From: Pyxidicoccus sp. MSG2
GTDB taxonomy: Bacteria; Myxococcota; Myxococcia; Myxococcales; Myxococcaceae
NCBI RefSeq assembly: GCF_026626705.1
Contig: NZ_JAPNKC010000001.1
Span: 11,836,001-11,900,000 of the forward strand
Direction of reading: 5' to 3'
Length of the DNA stretch: 64,000 nt
Position 1 is the first letter of the stretch. The number at the start of each line of letters is the position of its first letter. The notes under the pieces are model-generated. The model had not been told where the DNA came from, did no database searches, and saw only the letters and a program-made list of their open reading frames with translations. A program made the position numbers and the translations under genes. Shown piece after piece: positions 7,858-16,123 of the stretch.

Positions 7858-9879
7858 TCATTGGCCCCGTCCGGGGTGCGGGCGGGCCTGCTTGATGACG
7901 ACCCGGGGCGTCTCGCCGGGCTCTCCGTCGAACTTGAACTCGACGTCCATGGCGTACCAGCCGTCGTTGCCCGCCTTCGGGCCATAGGCGGGGGAGAAGC
8001 GCTCGTGGATGGCATCGAGCGCCTTGCCCAGCTCGTACACCTGCGCCGACGTCAGCACCGTCTCTCCGTCCCTCACCAGGTTGGAGCGGGACAGGTAGGT
8101 GATGGGCAGGCCGGGCTGATGGAAACCGTAGATGAACTGGTCGCTGGTGATGCCCGGGGGCGGGTGCACCACCTCCGCGTCTCCTCCCGCCTGGACGTTG
8201 ACGTAGAAGCCGGGCTCCACGCCGGACGGGTCATACGGGTTGGCGGTGAGCGCGACGCCGTTGGCCTCTTCGTCCGGGAAGTTGTGATGCACCAGCAGCG
8301 CCATCACCACCGACTTGTGGTCGATGCTGCTGTACGAGCGCTCCTCGAACGTGCGGAACAGCCAGATGCTGGCCCACGTCTCGCGGATGGCGTCGAGCAC
8401 GTCCTCCCAGTCACCCGCGTCCCCCGTGTGCGACTCGTAGCAGCCGGCGCAGGGAAAGCCCTCCAGGTCCTCGCTGTTGGTGCTGGTGCGGAAGCGCATG
8501 CTCAGCCCCGGGTAGTCCGCCGCCAGCTTGTCCTTCAGCCGTTGCTGGAAGGTGGCATCCACTGGTGCGACCTCCATGGCCTCGCGCAGCTCCTTCAGGC
8601 GTGCGTCGCGGACCTCCGGCTTCGACTGGAACTCCGCATCCGCCAGCAGCGCGTCCACGCGGGCGTAGAACCCGTTCTGCTCCATGAACTGGACGTAGTA
8701 CGCGGCGGGAATCGCGAAGGCCTTCCGGATGGGGAGGCCCTCCGTCCGGGCCATCACGGAGTAGTGCGCGGCCTTGCCACCGAAGGCCGGCACCGCGGCC
8801 TTGATGGCGTCCCGCAACGAGCCCGTGCCTTCGACCACCACGTCCTCGATGTCCCTCAGGTCGGTGACGCTCACGTCCGGCGCGGGGAGCTGCACGGGCT
8901 CGGGCTTGTGCTCCTCCCAGAATGCGTCGGCCACCTCGCTCGACACGGCCTCGATGCTCCAGTCGAACGCGCCGACGGTGAGCCGTACCCACTGGCCGTC
9001 GAGTGCGCGGAGCCGCGGGTCCGTCATCGCCGATCGCAGTCCCATGTTGGGCGTCTTCCGGTTCTGCGACAGCACATTCACGTGAGACAGCGGCGTCTGG
9101 AACTCCTCGGTGATGATGCCAAGCACCACGGAGATGTCGTTCGGCACCACGTCCAGCACGACGATGTCGCGGAATGACACGTAGGTCGTGGCCAGCTCTT
9201 CCGCCGTGAGGAAGCGCAGCCTGCCTACCGACGTGGCCAGGTTGAGCGGCTGGTAGTCGATGGCCGCGAACAGCGCGTCCGTCGTCATCACCGTGACGCT
9301 GGACGGCAGGTTCTTCGCCTCTGCCGCGACGGCCTGCGACGTGGGGTGGAACACGAGCGCGGGGCCGAACCAGGCCTCCGCGCGGATGGCCTCGTAGAGC
9401 TGCGCCATCAGCGTCGCGGAGGCGGAGTCGTAGGGCGCCAGCTCCAGCGCCCAGACGCCGGGCCCCTCGTACCAGGTGACGGCGCCCAGCAGGAAGCGGC
9501 GGTCCGGGGACGTGTACTCCGTCTGGTTGAAGTCCGCGAGCGAGCCCACCACGGGCCGCCCGTTGCCGGAGAGGTTCGCGGAGGTGAAGGCGTAGTGGAT
9601 GGCGTACTTCTGGCTGTTCTGGAAGTAGAGCGTGTCCCCGTCGAAGCGGTCGAGGACGACCTTCACCGAGCGGGCTCCCGGGATGCTCGTGTCGAGCGGC
9701 TCCGAGGCCAGGGCCTCGAAGTCCCCCTGGCAGCCGAGGTGTTTCAGGAAGTCGGGAGCGGAGGCTCCCTCCGCCACCTGGCAGGCCTCCTCCCGCACCT
9801 CGTCCTCATCCGAGGTGGACGAACACGCGAGCAACGGAGCGATGGCGATGGCGGCGAGCAGCAGCGTAAACGCGCGCAT
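7858..9879 (-). CDS. PEP/pyruvate-dikinase-like lipoprotein with GWD-like domain order
   Basis: A 673-residue lipoprotein (signal ending LLACSST) related to the dikinase superfamily that includes PEP synthase and glucan water dikinase. A swivelling phosphohistidine-type segment comes first: TPLSHVNVLSQ, His266 the likely phospho-acceptor. It is followed by a PPDK_N-type ATP-grasp half starting near GGKAAHYSVM (about 370) with the nucleotide-site motif RTSTNSEDLEGF near 463 and KPARPHPGR-like residues at the end (VIKQARPHPGR). In PEP synthase the ATP domain precedes the His domain. Here the order is reversed, as in the C-terminal half of glucan water dikinase. The location outside the cytoplasm, where ATP is scarce, makes catalysis uncertain. 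It could be a derived binding protein. Confidence 0.8.
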   Translation of the reverse strand: MRAFTLLLAAIAIAPLLACSSTSDEDEVREEACQVAEGASAPDFLKHLGCQGDFEALASEPLDTSIPGARSVKVVLDRFDGDTLYFQNSQKYAIHYAFTSANLSGNGRPVVGSLADFNQTEYTSPDRRFLLGAVTWYEGPGVWALELAPYDSASATLMAQLYEAIRAEAWFGPALVFHPTSQAVAAEAKNLPSSVTVMTTDALFAAIDYQPLNLATSVGRLRFLTAEELATTYVSFRDIVVLDVVPNDISVVLGIITEEFQTPLSHVNVLSQNRKTPNMGLRSAMTDPRLRALDGQWVRLTVGAFDWSIEAVSSEVADAFWEEHKPEPVQLPAPDVSVTDLRDIEDVVVEGTGSLRDAIKAAVPAFGGKAAHYSVMARTEGLPIRKAFAIPAAYYVQFMEQNGFYARVDALLADAEFQSKPEVRDARLKELREAMEVAPVDATFQQRLKDKLAADYPGLSMRFRTSTNSEDLEGFPCAGCYESHTGDAGDWEDVLDAIRETWASIWLFRTFEERSYSSIDHKSVVMALLVHHNFPDEEANGVALTANPYDPSGVEPGFYVNVQAGGDAEVVHPPPGITSDQFIYGFHQPGLPITYLSRSNLVRDGETVLTSAQVYELGKALDAIHERFSPAYGPKAGNDGWYAMDVEFKFDGEPGETPRVVIKQARPHPGRGQ

Positions 9880-9896
9880 GGGGGCTCCGGGGAGAA

Positions 9897-10724
9897 TCAG
9901 GGTCTGACGGCGAAGCAGTAGATGCCGCCATAGCCACCGCCACCGCCCACGGTGGCGGAGCCGTTGCCCGGGCCTGTCTGGGAGAGGTTGACTCCGGCCC
10001 CGCAGCCCGGCGCCTCGTGGTCGGACATCCAGTTGCCGCCGTTGGAGGGGTTGCTGGCGCTGCGAGGCCAGGAGTGGCCAATCATCGGCCGCCCGGTGGA
10101 GCCCGTCGCGCTCGTCCAGTCGTTGCAGGTGTTGGCCCGGCTGCCGCTGAACTGGCCCGACTTCGTGGAGCCGGTGAGTGTGTCGTGGTTGTCCACGCCC
10201 TGGTGGTTCGGCTCGCCGCGCTCGTTGGGCAGGTCGTTCTTGATGGCCGCGTCGCCAGACGGCCGGCTGCCCAGGAGGCCCGCCTTGTTCGACGCCACGA
10301 GCCGCCCGTTGCGGTCGTACCAGGGCCCGTTGCCGATGCGGTCGATGGCATGGATGGCGCCACCGTTGGTGCCGCCCGTCGACGCGCTCAGGAAGGCGCG
10401 CCAGTCCTTCTGTCCCGCGCCGGCCACCGCCTGCTCCGCGATGGTCCGGCAGATCTTGTCCGCGCCCGCCAGCCCCGTGGACTCACCGAAGCGCAGGTCT
10501 CCACCGAAGCCATTCTGGCTGCCGGAGAGCTGGCGCATCGCCTCCAGGCTCGTCACGAAGAAGCTGAAGTCCGTCGAGCCCTCGCCGGTGGGCGTCCCTG
10601 CGTCGGTGTCCGTCGAGCCGTCACCTCCGCCCGGCTCGAGGGGCTCTGGGTTCGAGCCACACCCCGGGAGCCAGGCTCCCAGGAGAGCCATCACGACAGT
10701 GGGAACGATGATCGAGCGTCTCAT
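9897..10724 (-). CDS. DUF1554-like (endostatin/lectin-like fold) lipoprotein
   Basis: A 275-residue lipoprotein with the signal ALLGAWLPGC (Cys at 22), then an acidic Asp/Gly/Thr linker to about residue 50. The body has the pattern ADKICRTIAE ... DWRAFLSAS ... GNGPWYDRNGRL ... CNDWTSAT, typical of DUF1554 / leptospiral endostatin-like lipoproteins and similar myxobacterial surface proteins, with paired Cys residues. It ends in a Gly-rich stretch and CFAV. The ATG at 10724 is chosen because it starts the signal peptide. An open frame extends much further upstream but overlaps the neighbouring gene and has no coding sense. It is probably a surface-exposed adhesion or matrix-binding protein by analogy. 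Confidence 0.8.
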   Translation of the reverse strand: MRRSIIVPTVVMALLGAWLPGCGSNPEPLEPGGGDGSTDTDAGTPTGEGSTDFSFFVTSLEAMRQLSGSQNGFGGDLRFGESTGLAGADKICRTIAEQAVAGAGQKDWRAFLSASTGGTNGGAIHAIDRIGNGPWYDRNGRLVASNKAGLLGSRPSGDAAIKNDLPNERGEPNHQGVDNHDTLTGSTKSGQFSGSRANTCNDWTSATGSTGRPMIGHSWPRSASNPSNGGNWMSDHEAPGCGAGVNLSQTGPGNGSATVGGGGGYGGIYCFAVRP

Positions 10725-10753
10725 GCGGGGGCTCCCTTCCAGGGTTCGACGAA

Positions 10754-11710
10754 TCACTGGCACGTCAGGTCCGCGCGGCAGGTCTTCCCGTCGGGGCAGT
10801 CCGCGTTGGTGCTGCACGACATGAGCCCGGGGATGAGGACCTCCCGCTCCACCTGGGACAGGACCAGCAGCTCCACGCACCCGGCGGACGTGTCCGTCGA
10901 GTCCGCGGTGCGCCGGCTGAGGGTGAGCTTCGGGAAGCCGGCGACGCCCTCGTCGAGCAGCCGCGAGAGCAGTCCGGCGGGGATGTCGAAGCGCCCGGTG
11001 TCCTCGATGCCGTCGCACTCCACCGAGGCGGCGATGCCGCCGTGGTGGGCGAGGTCCACGACCACGTGGAGGCGCGCGGCCTCGGACGCCGTGGAGGGTG
11101 TCCACGACACCGTGACGGGCAGGCCGCGTTCCAGGGTGATGGCGTCCTCGGGGACCTCGAGCGCGGCCACGCCCTGGCCCTGCAGCGTGAAGGTGGGGAG
11201 CTCGGCCCCGCTCGTCACCAGCGAGATGTCCGTGCCCGGGTCGAAGCCGGGATGGGGAAGGGTCGTCGCGCCGTTGGAGTAGAACCGCGCCGAGTTGGGC
11301 GACATGGAGAGGTCGGCCTTGAGCCCCAACACGCGCACCGTGCCCAGGTCTTGCGCGGTGGGGTACGGGATGCAGGCGCCATCCTCGCCGCAGGTCTGGG
11401 ATGCGCCACACGCGGGCTCGCAGAAGAGCGTGCGTCCCAGCAGGAGCCGGCACTGGCCTTCCTCGGCCTCCACCTTCCGCACGTTCGCCGGCACGACACC
11501 GCTGAGCGCGCGTCCCTGGACCGCCGTGTAGCCGTCTCCCAATTCCACCGTGAACTGCCCCACGCGCTGGCTCGCGTCACACGGGGCATAGGTCAGGTCG
11601 TTCACGATGACCGGGTAGAGGCCGTCATCCGGCTCCGGCTCGGAGCCGCACCCGAGCGCGCACAGCACGAGCAGGAGGGAGAGCTTCGTGTCGCGTGTCC
11701 TGCGTGCCAT
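10754..11710 (-). CDS. Cys-rich lipoprotein of unknown function
   Basis: A 318-residue lipoprotein with signal LSLLLVLCALGC (Cys near 21). GGAGG lies about 8 nt before the ATG. It has two small Cys clusters: CGASQTCGEDGACIPYP around residue 115-130 and a C-terminal CSTNADCPDGKTCRADLTC of the Dickkopf-like/EGF-like kind often seen in myxobacterial surface proteins. Between them is a beta-sandwich-like region of about 170 residues (LRVLGLKADLS... VVVDLAHHGG). No enzyme motif is visible. Spacing of 29 nt to the downstream DUF1554-like gene suggests co-transcription. Confidence 0.75.
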   Translation of the reverse strand: MARRTRDTKLSLLLVLCALGCGSEPEPDDGLYPVIVNDLTYAPCDASQRVGQFTVELGDGYTAVQGRALSGVVPANVRKVEAEEGQCRLLLGRTLFCEPACGASQTCGEDGACIPYPTAQDLGTVRVLGLKADLSMSPNSARFYSNGATTLPHPGFDPGTDISLVTSGAELPTFTLQGQGVAALEVPEDAITLERGLPVTVSWTPSTASEAARLHVVVDLAHHGGIAASVECDGIEDTGRFDIPAGLLSRLLDEGVAGFPKLTLSRRTADSTDTSAGCVELLVLSQVEREVLIPGLMSCSTNADCPDGKTCRADLTCQ

Positions 11711-11786
11711 CACCTGACCTCCTCGGGGCCACGATGAAGTGTGCCCCTCGAATCTGAAGATTTCCTTGAGCGGAGCGCGGGCTGCG

Positions 11787-12455
11787 TTACGCCGGGTCCA
11801 GCGATGCGCTCCGCACGCCCGGCAGCCGGTTGCGCAGTCCCTGGAGGAGCTCCAGGCCATCCGCGCGCATGGGCACGGAGAGCTCGACCACCGCCGTGCC
11901 CTCCGAGGAGGAAGCGGACTGCTCCAGCGAGAGGAAGCGGACCTCGGGGTGCAGCGCCCGCAGGGCTGGCAGCGCGGCGGCCACGTCCTCCAGCCCCAGC
12001 GACAGCGTCACCACCTCCATGCGCCGCTTGCTGACGGCATCCAGCACCAGCAGCACGCCACCGAAGAAGAGGGACGCGCAGATCGCGATGGAACCGGCGC
12101 CCAGTCCACACGCCATCCCCACGCCAATCATCACGAACATGGCCGCGGCGTCCCTCGGGTCCTTGATGCCCGATCGGAAGCGGATGAAGCCCCCGAGCCC
12201 CACCAGGCCGAACGCGCGGGACATGCTGTCGCCGATGACGGTGGTCATCACCGCGCCGGCCACGGCGATGAGCACCTGGGTGTGCGCCGTCTCCGGCGGC
12301 ATGGGCGGCACGTGCGGCATCAGCCTGCGCCAGGGCCGGTACGCGAGGAACGCGCCCAGCAGCAACGCCAGCGTGAAGCGCGTCAGGAGCGTGGAGATGG
12401 TGAGCGAGTGGGGTCCGGCATCCAGACCCTGCATGACGTTCTCAAGCGGAGGCAT
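11787..12455 (-). CDS. DUF4956 membrane protein
   Basis: A 222-residue inner-membrane protein with about five hydrophobic segments, from LALLLGAFLAY near 30 to LFFGGVLLVLDAV near 150, and a soluble ferredoxin-like C-terminal region of about 70 residues. The signature GGFIRFRSGIKDPRDAA at about 90-106 is the DUF4956 motif with the conserved R-F-R and KDP. DUF4956 proteins are known to sit beside VTC-domain and CotH-like genes in many bacteria, as here. Its start overlaps the end of the upstream gene by 14 nt, indicating translational coupling. The exact biochemical role is not known. A membrane partner of the VTC polymerase is the natural guess. Confidence 0.88.
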   Translation of the reverse strand: MPPLENVMQGLDAGPHSLTISTLLTRFTLALLLGAFLAYRPWRRLMPHVPPMPPETAHTQVLIAVAGAVMTTVIGDSMSRAFGLVGLGGFIRFRSGIKDPRDAAAMFVMIGVGMACGLGAGSIAICASLFFGGVLLVLDAVSKRRMEVVTLSLGLEDVAAALPALRALHPEVRFLSLEQSASSSEGTAVVELSVPMRADGLELLQGLRNRLPGVRSASLDPA

Positions 12456-14121
12456 CGAGGGCTCCCAGGAAGGTGTCCGCCGCGCCACGGGCCGCCTGGC
12501 GGAGCAGGCCGACGTCGTGCGGGTTCGCCGCCAGCAGCCGCTCGGTGAGGGAGCGCCCGCGCGGGGTGTTGAGCAGGGGGCCCAGGCTCCGCACCGTCGC
12601 CGTGGGCCAGGTGTCCGCCAGCGCGGTGCGCAGCCCCCAGGCCGAGGGGCCATCCATGCCGAAGATGGAGTCCAGCACCTCCTCGCACTGCGCGCCGAAG
12701 GACTCGCGCAGCATCCATGCGCGCGGGTGGTCCAACCCGTCGAATGTGCCGAGCACGGCCCTGGGCGCGCGGGACACGTGCTGGTCGCGGAGCTCCCAGG
12801 AGCGCGGACTGGTGAGGCCGGCCAGCGAGCGGAGCACCGCGTCCGGGGCGATGCTCCAGGCGCGCTCACGCCAGGCCCAGGCCATGGAGTCGTCGAGCCC
12901 CCGGATGGAGCGGCACGCCGTGCGCGCCACCGGCTCCAGGCCGAGCGCGTCCTCTCCCCCCGAGCCCGTGAGCCAGCGCTGCCGCTCCGTCCAGGCGCGG
13001 TCTCCTTCGAGCCCGGCCAGCGAGCCCACCACGGCCTCCCACGCGGAGAAGGAGAGCCGCTCCCGCATCCACCAGGACTGCTCGGTGTCGAGCCCGCCGA
13101 GCGACTTCGCGACCTCCAGCGGCGCCTGGGTGATGAGCCGCTCCCGCAGCTCCCACGCCTCTGGCGCATCCTGGGCCGCGTCCGTGAGCGAGCGGAGGAC
13201 CTCCACCGGAGCTGACTCCAGCAGCTTCCAACGCAGCCGCCAGGACGCCTCGTCCGTGAAGCCCGCGAGGCCGTGGGCCACCAGCTCCGGGTGGTGTTCG
13301 GCCAGGCGCGTGCGCCGCTCCAGCATGTCCGCGCCCGTCATCCCCGAGAGGAAGTACGCGGCGAGCGGCGGCTCCTCGTCCATCCACACGTCGAGCTGGT
13401 GCAGGAACCGCGCGCGGGCCTCCTCCACCGTGCGGACCGGAGGCGGCGCCGGACGCAGCACCCGCGCCGACGGAGCGGTGCCGCCGCGCGCCTGGAGGAT
13501 GTCCTGGACCACCTGCTGGACGAGCACCTCGAGCGGGACGCCCGCGTTCTCCAGCAGCGTCCATCGCTCGGGGCACTCGGCCGCGAGGGCGCGGTAGCCC
13601 GCGCGCAGCCTCACCTGGAGGCCCGTGCCCGCCAGCCCCTTCCGCGACGGAGTGCCGGGCTTCGGTGAGACAATCTTCGAGATGCGGCGGCGGGCCCGCG
13701 CCAGCGCCGGCAGCACGTCCATGAGGAAGACACGGTCCGGCACCAGCCCGCGCGAGCACACGTCGAGGACGGGGCGCACCGCGCTCTCCGGCAGGCCGCG
13801 GCCCCACCGCGCGAGCACCTCGGCGGTGTAGAAGAAGCGGTCGGTGATGACGACCTCGTGCGCGGTCAGCGCCGGGCGCGTGACCTCTTCGAAGAGCTGG
13901 ACCTCCCGCGCGGCGTAGAGGAGCAGCTCCGCGGTGGGCGTGAGCGCCAGGTGCGCCGGGTCTCTCGTGAAGCGCCGCAGCGCCTCGGAGACGGGGGAGG
14001 CGAGCGTGCCGCCCTCGCGGACATGGCGGACGCTCAGGCCCGCGCGGCGCAGCTCATCGGCGACGCGGTTGGAGAGGGTCGTCTTCCCGGACCCGTCGAT
14101 TCCCTCGAATACGATCAACAT
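12442..14121 (-). CDS. Thymidylate-kinase-like protein with long repeat extension
   Basis: A 559-residue protein. Residues 1-205 form a P-loop nucleoside monophosphate kinase resembling dTMP kinase: P-loop FEGIDGSGKTTLSNRV at 5-20, DR-type motif ITDRFFYT near 93, and the C-terminal RLRAGYRALAAECPERW pattern. A true dTMP kinase is about 210 residues. Residues 292-525 are 8-9 copies of a 27-residue helical repeat. The ATG at 14121 overlaps the stop of the upstream porin gene (TGATG), which fixes the start. The location in a polyphosphate operon rather than a replication locus, and the extension, suggest a specialised substrate or phosphate donor. Housekeeping tmk may well lie elsewhere in the genome. 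Confidence 0.85.
   Translation of the reverse strand: MLIVFEGIDGSGKTTLSNRVADELRRAGLSVRHVREGGTLASPVSEALRRFTRDPAHLALTPTAELLLYAAREVQLFEEVTRPALTAHEVVITDRFFYTAEVLARWGRGLPESAVRPVLDVCSRGLVPDRVFLMDVLPALARARRRISKIVSPKPGTPSRKGLAGTGLQVRLRAGYRALAAECPERWTLLENAGVPLEVLVQQVVQDILQARGGTAPSARVLRPAPPPVRTVEEARARFLHQLDVWMDEEPPLAAYFLSGMTGADMLERRTRLAEHHPELVAHGLAGFTDEASWRLRWKLLESAPVEVLRSLTDAAQDAPEAWELRERLITQAPLEVAKSLGGLDTEQSWWMRERLSFSAWEAVVGSLAGLEGDRAWTERQRWLTGSGGEDALGLEPVARTACRSIRGLDDSMAWAWRERAWSIAPDAVLRSLAGLTSPRSWELRDQHVSRAPRAVLGTFDGLDHPRAWMLRESFGAQCEEVLDSIFGMDGPSAWGLRTALADTWPTATVRSLGPLLNTPRGRSLTERLLAANPHDVGLLRQAARGAADTFLGALDASA
12540..13245 (-). repeat. Protein-level tandem repeat, 27-residue unit, 8-9 copies
   Basis: Within the kinase-like gene, units start with (A/S)W followed by xLRERL, a P-V pattern and SLxGLD. 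Successive Trp spacings are 29, 27, 27, 38, 27, 27, 26 and 28 residues, one unit being longer. Units have diverged, so this is an old structural repeat and not recent DNA duplication. It is likely a helical solenoid. Confidence 0.8.
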
Positions 14122-15275
14122 CAGAAGCCAACCTCCAGTTGCACCAGCACGGCTCGCCGCGAGGCGAGGCTCTCTTCCAGGGCCTCCAGCACCGGGGGCG
14201 TGCCGGAGCTGGCCTTTCGGACCTCGAACTGCGTCTGCACGCGCCACCGGTTCCACTGGCCGGCGTTGAGGCCGGCGGCGCCCTCCCACAGCAGGTCGTC
14301 GGGACGGTCCAGGTCCGGGTCCATCGCGGAGAGCATCAGGAAGGGCTCGACGTACGCCTTTCCCCGGTCCGCGCCGCCCAGGCGCCACCCCGTCACCACG
14401 CGGCCCATGAGCATTTTCCCGGTGCCGCCGATGAGAGCGGCGCGGCCGGTGAGGGCCTCCGCCCAGGTGCGCAGCGCACCACTGCCGAGCGCGAGCGTGT
14501 GCCTCACGTCCAGCTCCGCCAGCCAGCTTCGCTGGTCACCTCCCGGACTGGCGCCCGCGGGCTGCAGCAGCCCGGACGCGCCCAGCTCCACACTGCCCAG
14601 CTCCCACGTACCGCGCAGCGCGGGCATGAGGCCAAGCCCCCGCTCCAGGGCGACCTTCGAGTCCGGATCCTGCGTCTGCCACACGCCGGACAGCAGCCTC
14701 ACGTTGCCGAGGCAGCCCGGGCACTTCCACTCCACCTGCGCGCCGGGAAGTCTGCCGCTGAGGCCCAGCGCGTCGTCCAGCACGTCGCGCAGCAGGCCCC
14801 GGCGGACCACGGGCAGCCGCGTGGCGGACTCCAGCTCGATGAGGGACAGCGGCACCTTGAAGCGTCCCGCGCGCGTGGCGAAGCCCTGGCCGAGCTTCAG
14901 CCAGATGAACGCGTCCTTCACCTCTCCTCGGACGTCGAACTCCACCACGGCGCGCAGGCGCTTCTTCCAGCGGTACGTGGCCTCCAGCCGCGCGGCGGGC
15001 AGGGTGAGCTCGCCGGCCCAGATGCCGCCCTGGGGCTGTTCGATGGTCTCACGTACATTGATCCGGCCGCCGAGCTGCACGTCTCCGAAGTTCGTCGAGA
15101 GCACGAGCGCCTCCGGCTCACGCGAGGTGGGCTCGGGAGCCTCGGCCCCGCTGCCGGGGGCGGCAGGCTCGGGAGCTTCGGTTGCCGTGTCGGAGGCGCG
15201 AGGCGCTTCCGTGTCCTGGGCGCTGGCGGGCCGACCCAGGACGAGCAGGGCAATGAGGAGCACTCCGCGGCCCAT
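14121..15275 (-). CDS. OprO/OprP-like outer-membrane porin
   Basis: A 384-residue exported beta-barrel protein. The signal peptide is MGRGVLLIALLVLGRPASAQ, followed by an acidic/Pro/Ala linker to about residue 58, then the barrel. The block ELESATRLPVVRRGLLRDVL and the later G-R-F-K pattern resemble phosphate/polyphosphate-selective porins (OprP, OprO), and the chain ends in Phe (VQLEVGF), as barrel proteins do. I chose 15275 because it begins the signal peptide. The open frame reaches further upstream into the VTC gene without sense. The ribosome site is weak. It lies 86 nt after the VTC polymerase gene and overlaps the kinase-like gene by 1 nt, so a role in passing polyphosphate or phosphate across the outer membrane is plausible but unproven. 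Confidence 0.8.
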   Translation of the reverse strand: MGRGVLLIALLVLGRPASAQDTEAPRASDTATEAPEPAAPGSGAEAPEPTSREPEALVLSTNFGDVQLGGRINVRETIEQPQGGIWAGELTLPAARLEATYRWKKRLRAVVEFDVRGEVKDAFIWLKLGQGFATRAGRFKVPLSLIELESATRLPVVRRGLLRDVLDDALGLSGRLPGAQVEWKCPGCLGNVRLLSGVWQTQDPDSKVALERGLGLMPALRGTWELGSVELGASGLLQPAGASPGGDQRSWLAELDVRHTLALGSGALRTWAEALTGRAALIGGTGKMLMGRVVTGWRLGGADRGKAYVEPFLMLSAMDPDLDRPDDLLWEGAAGLNAGQWNRWRVQTQFEVRKASSGTPPVLEALEESLASRRAVLVQLEVGF

Positions 15276-15361
15276 GGGGCCACGGTGGGGAAGGGGTCGC
15301 ACGGTAGAGAGGTCCTTGGATGAGGAGGCCGCCCCCGTGAGGGCGCGGCGGGTCGGCGTGC

Positions 15362-16123
15362 TCAGTCGTCGCGCGGTGGGAGTGCTCCACCCAGGAGCAC
15401 GCGCATGCCCTGTTCGAACTTCGAGCCCTGCGTTTCCGAGGGTGCGAGCGGCCGGAGCGCCTGCTCCAACCACGCGGGCGCGCGGCCCTGCCACTTCACC
15501 TCGAGCAGGGCGGCGGAGGCCCGTTCGAGCAGGCGTGTGGGCTCGGCCGGGTCCCCCGGCAGCGGGGGCAGGGCGAAGGCGAGGTCCTGGTCGAGCGTGA
15601 TGCGGACCCGCTCATCCGCCGTCGTGCGCGTGACACGCCGGTACCAGGCCGTCACCCACGGCATCACCGGGCCCCGGGCGAGCCGCTGAAGCAGTCCCGC
15701 GGCGGCGCTGCCCTCGGGGAGCGACAGGCCGGCCAGCAGCGCCTGCGCCTCCTCCGCCGAGAGCAGGCAGCGCGACTTCGTGCGCCGCTCGCCGGACGTC
15801 ACCTTCACCTCCAGGAAGCGCCGCCCGGTGAGGACGGGCGGCTGCCCCAGGTCCACCGCCGCCGCGTACTCGCGCAGGCGCAGGCGCTGGGCATGGCCGC
15901 TGCCCGCGGACGCGAGGAGGTCCAGCGCCGGAGTGTCGAAGTACGTGGTGCGCGTGAAGGCGTGGGGGTGGCCGGGCTCGTAGACGCGGGCTTCGGTGTA
16001 GGGCCCGGTGGCGCGCAGGAACGCTTCCATCGCCTCGAGGAGCGGCTGGAAGCGCCGCTCGTGGTCCAGGTCTGGCGCGTCGCAGTTCATGGGCGGGGCC
16101 GCGGTCCAGGCGAGGGCGTTCAT
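15362..16123 (-). CDS. VTC-domain polyphosphate polymerase
   Basis: A 253-residue protein of the VTC/CYTH-like tunnel fold, which in the yeast Vtc4 catalytic domain polymerises ATP gamma-phosphate into polyphosphate. Visible hallmarks in order: ERRFQPLLEAM near the start, TTYFDTPALDLL near 60, RLRLREYA near 83, FLEVKVT near 103, R-I-T-L-D near 180, LLEVKWQG near 215 and SKFEQGM near 239. These supply the basic and acidic residues lining the tunnel. It has no TM segment, so it acts on the cytoplasmic side. The start overlaps the stop of the CotH gene as ATGA, showing translational coupling. Close relatives are commonly encoded with DUF4956 and CotH, as here. Confidence 0.9.
   Translation of the reverse strand: MNALAWTAAPPMNCDAPDLDHERRFQPLLEAMEAFLRATGPYTEARVYEPGHPHAFTRTTYFDTPALDLLASAGSGHAQRLRLREYAAAVDLGQPPVLTGRRFLEVKVTSGERRTKSRCLLSAEEAQALLAGLSLPEGSAAAGLLQRLARGPVMPWVTAWYRRVTRTTADERVRITLDQDLAFALPPLPGDPAEPTRLLERASAALLEVKWQGRAPAWLEQALRPLAPSETQGSKFEQGMRVLLGGALPPRDD

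Noticed and set aside
10725..11453. Long N-terminal extension of the DUF1554-like lipoprotein
   Set aside because: The open frame extends upstream, but the extension overlaps the adjacent lipoprotein gene, is composed of random Arg/Pro-rich sequence and would precede a perfect signal peptide.
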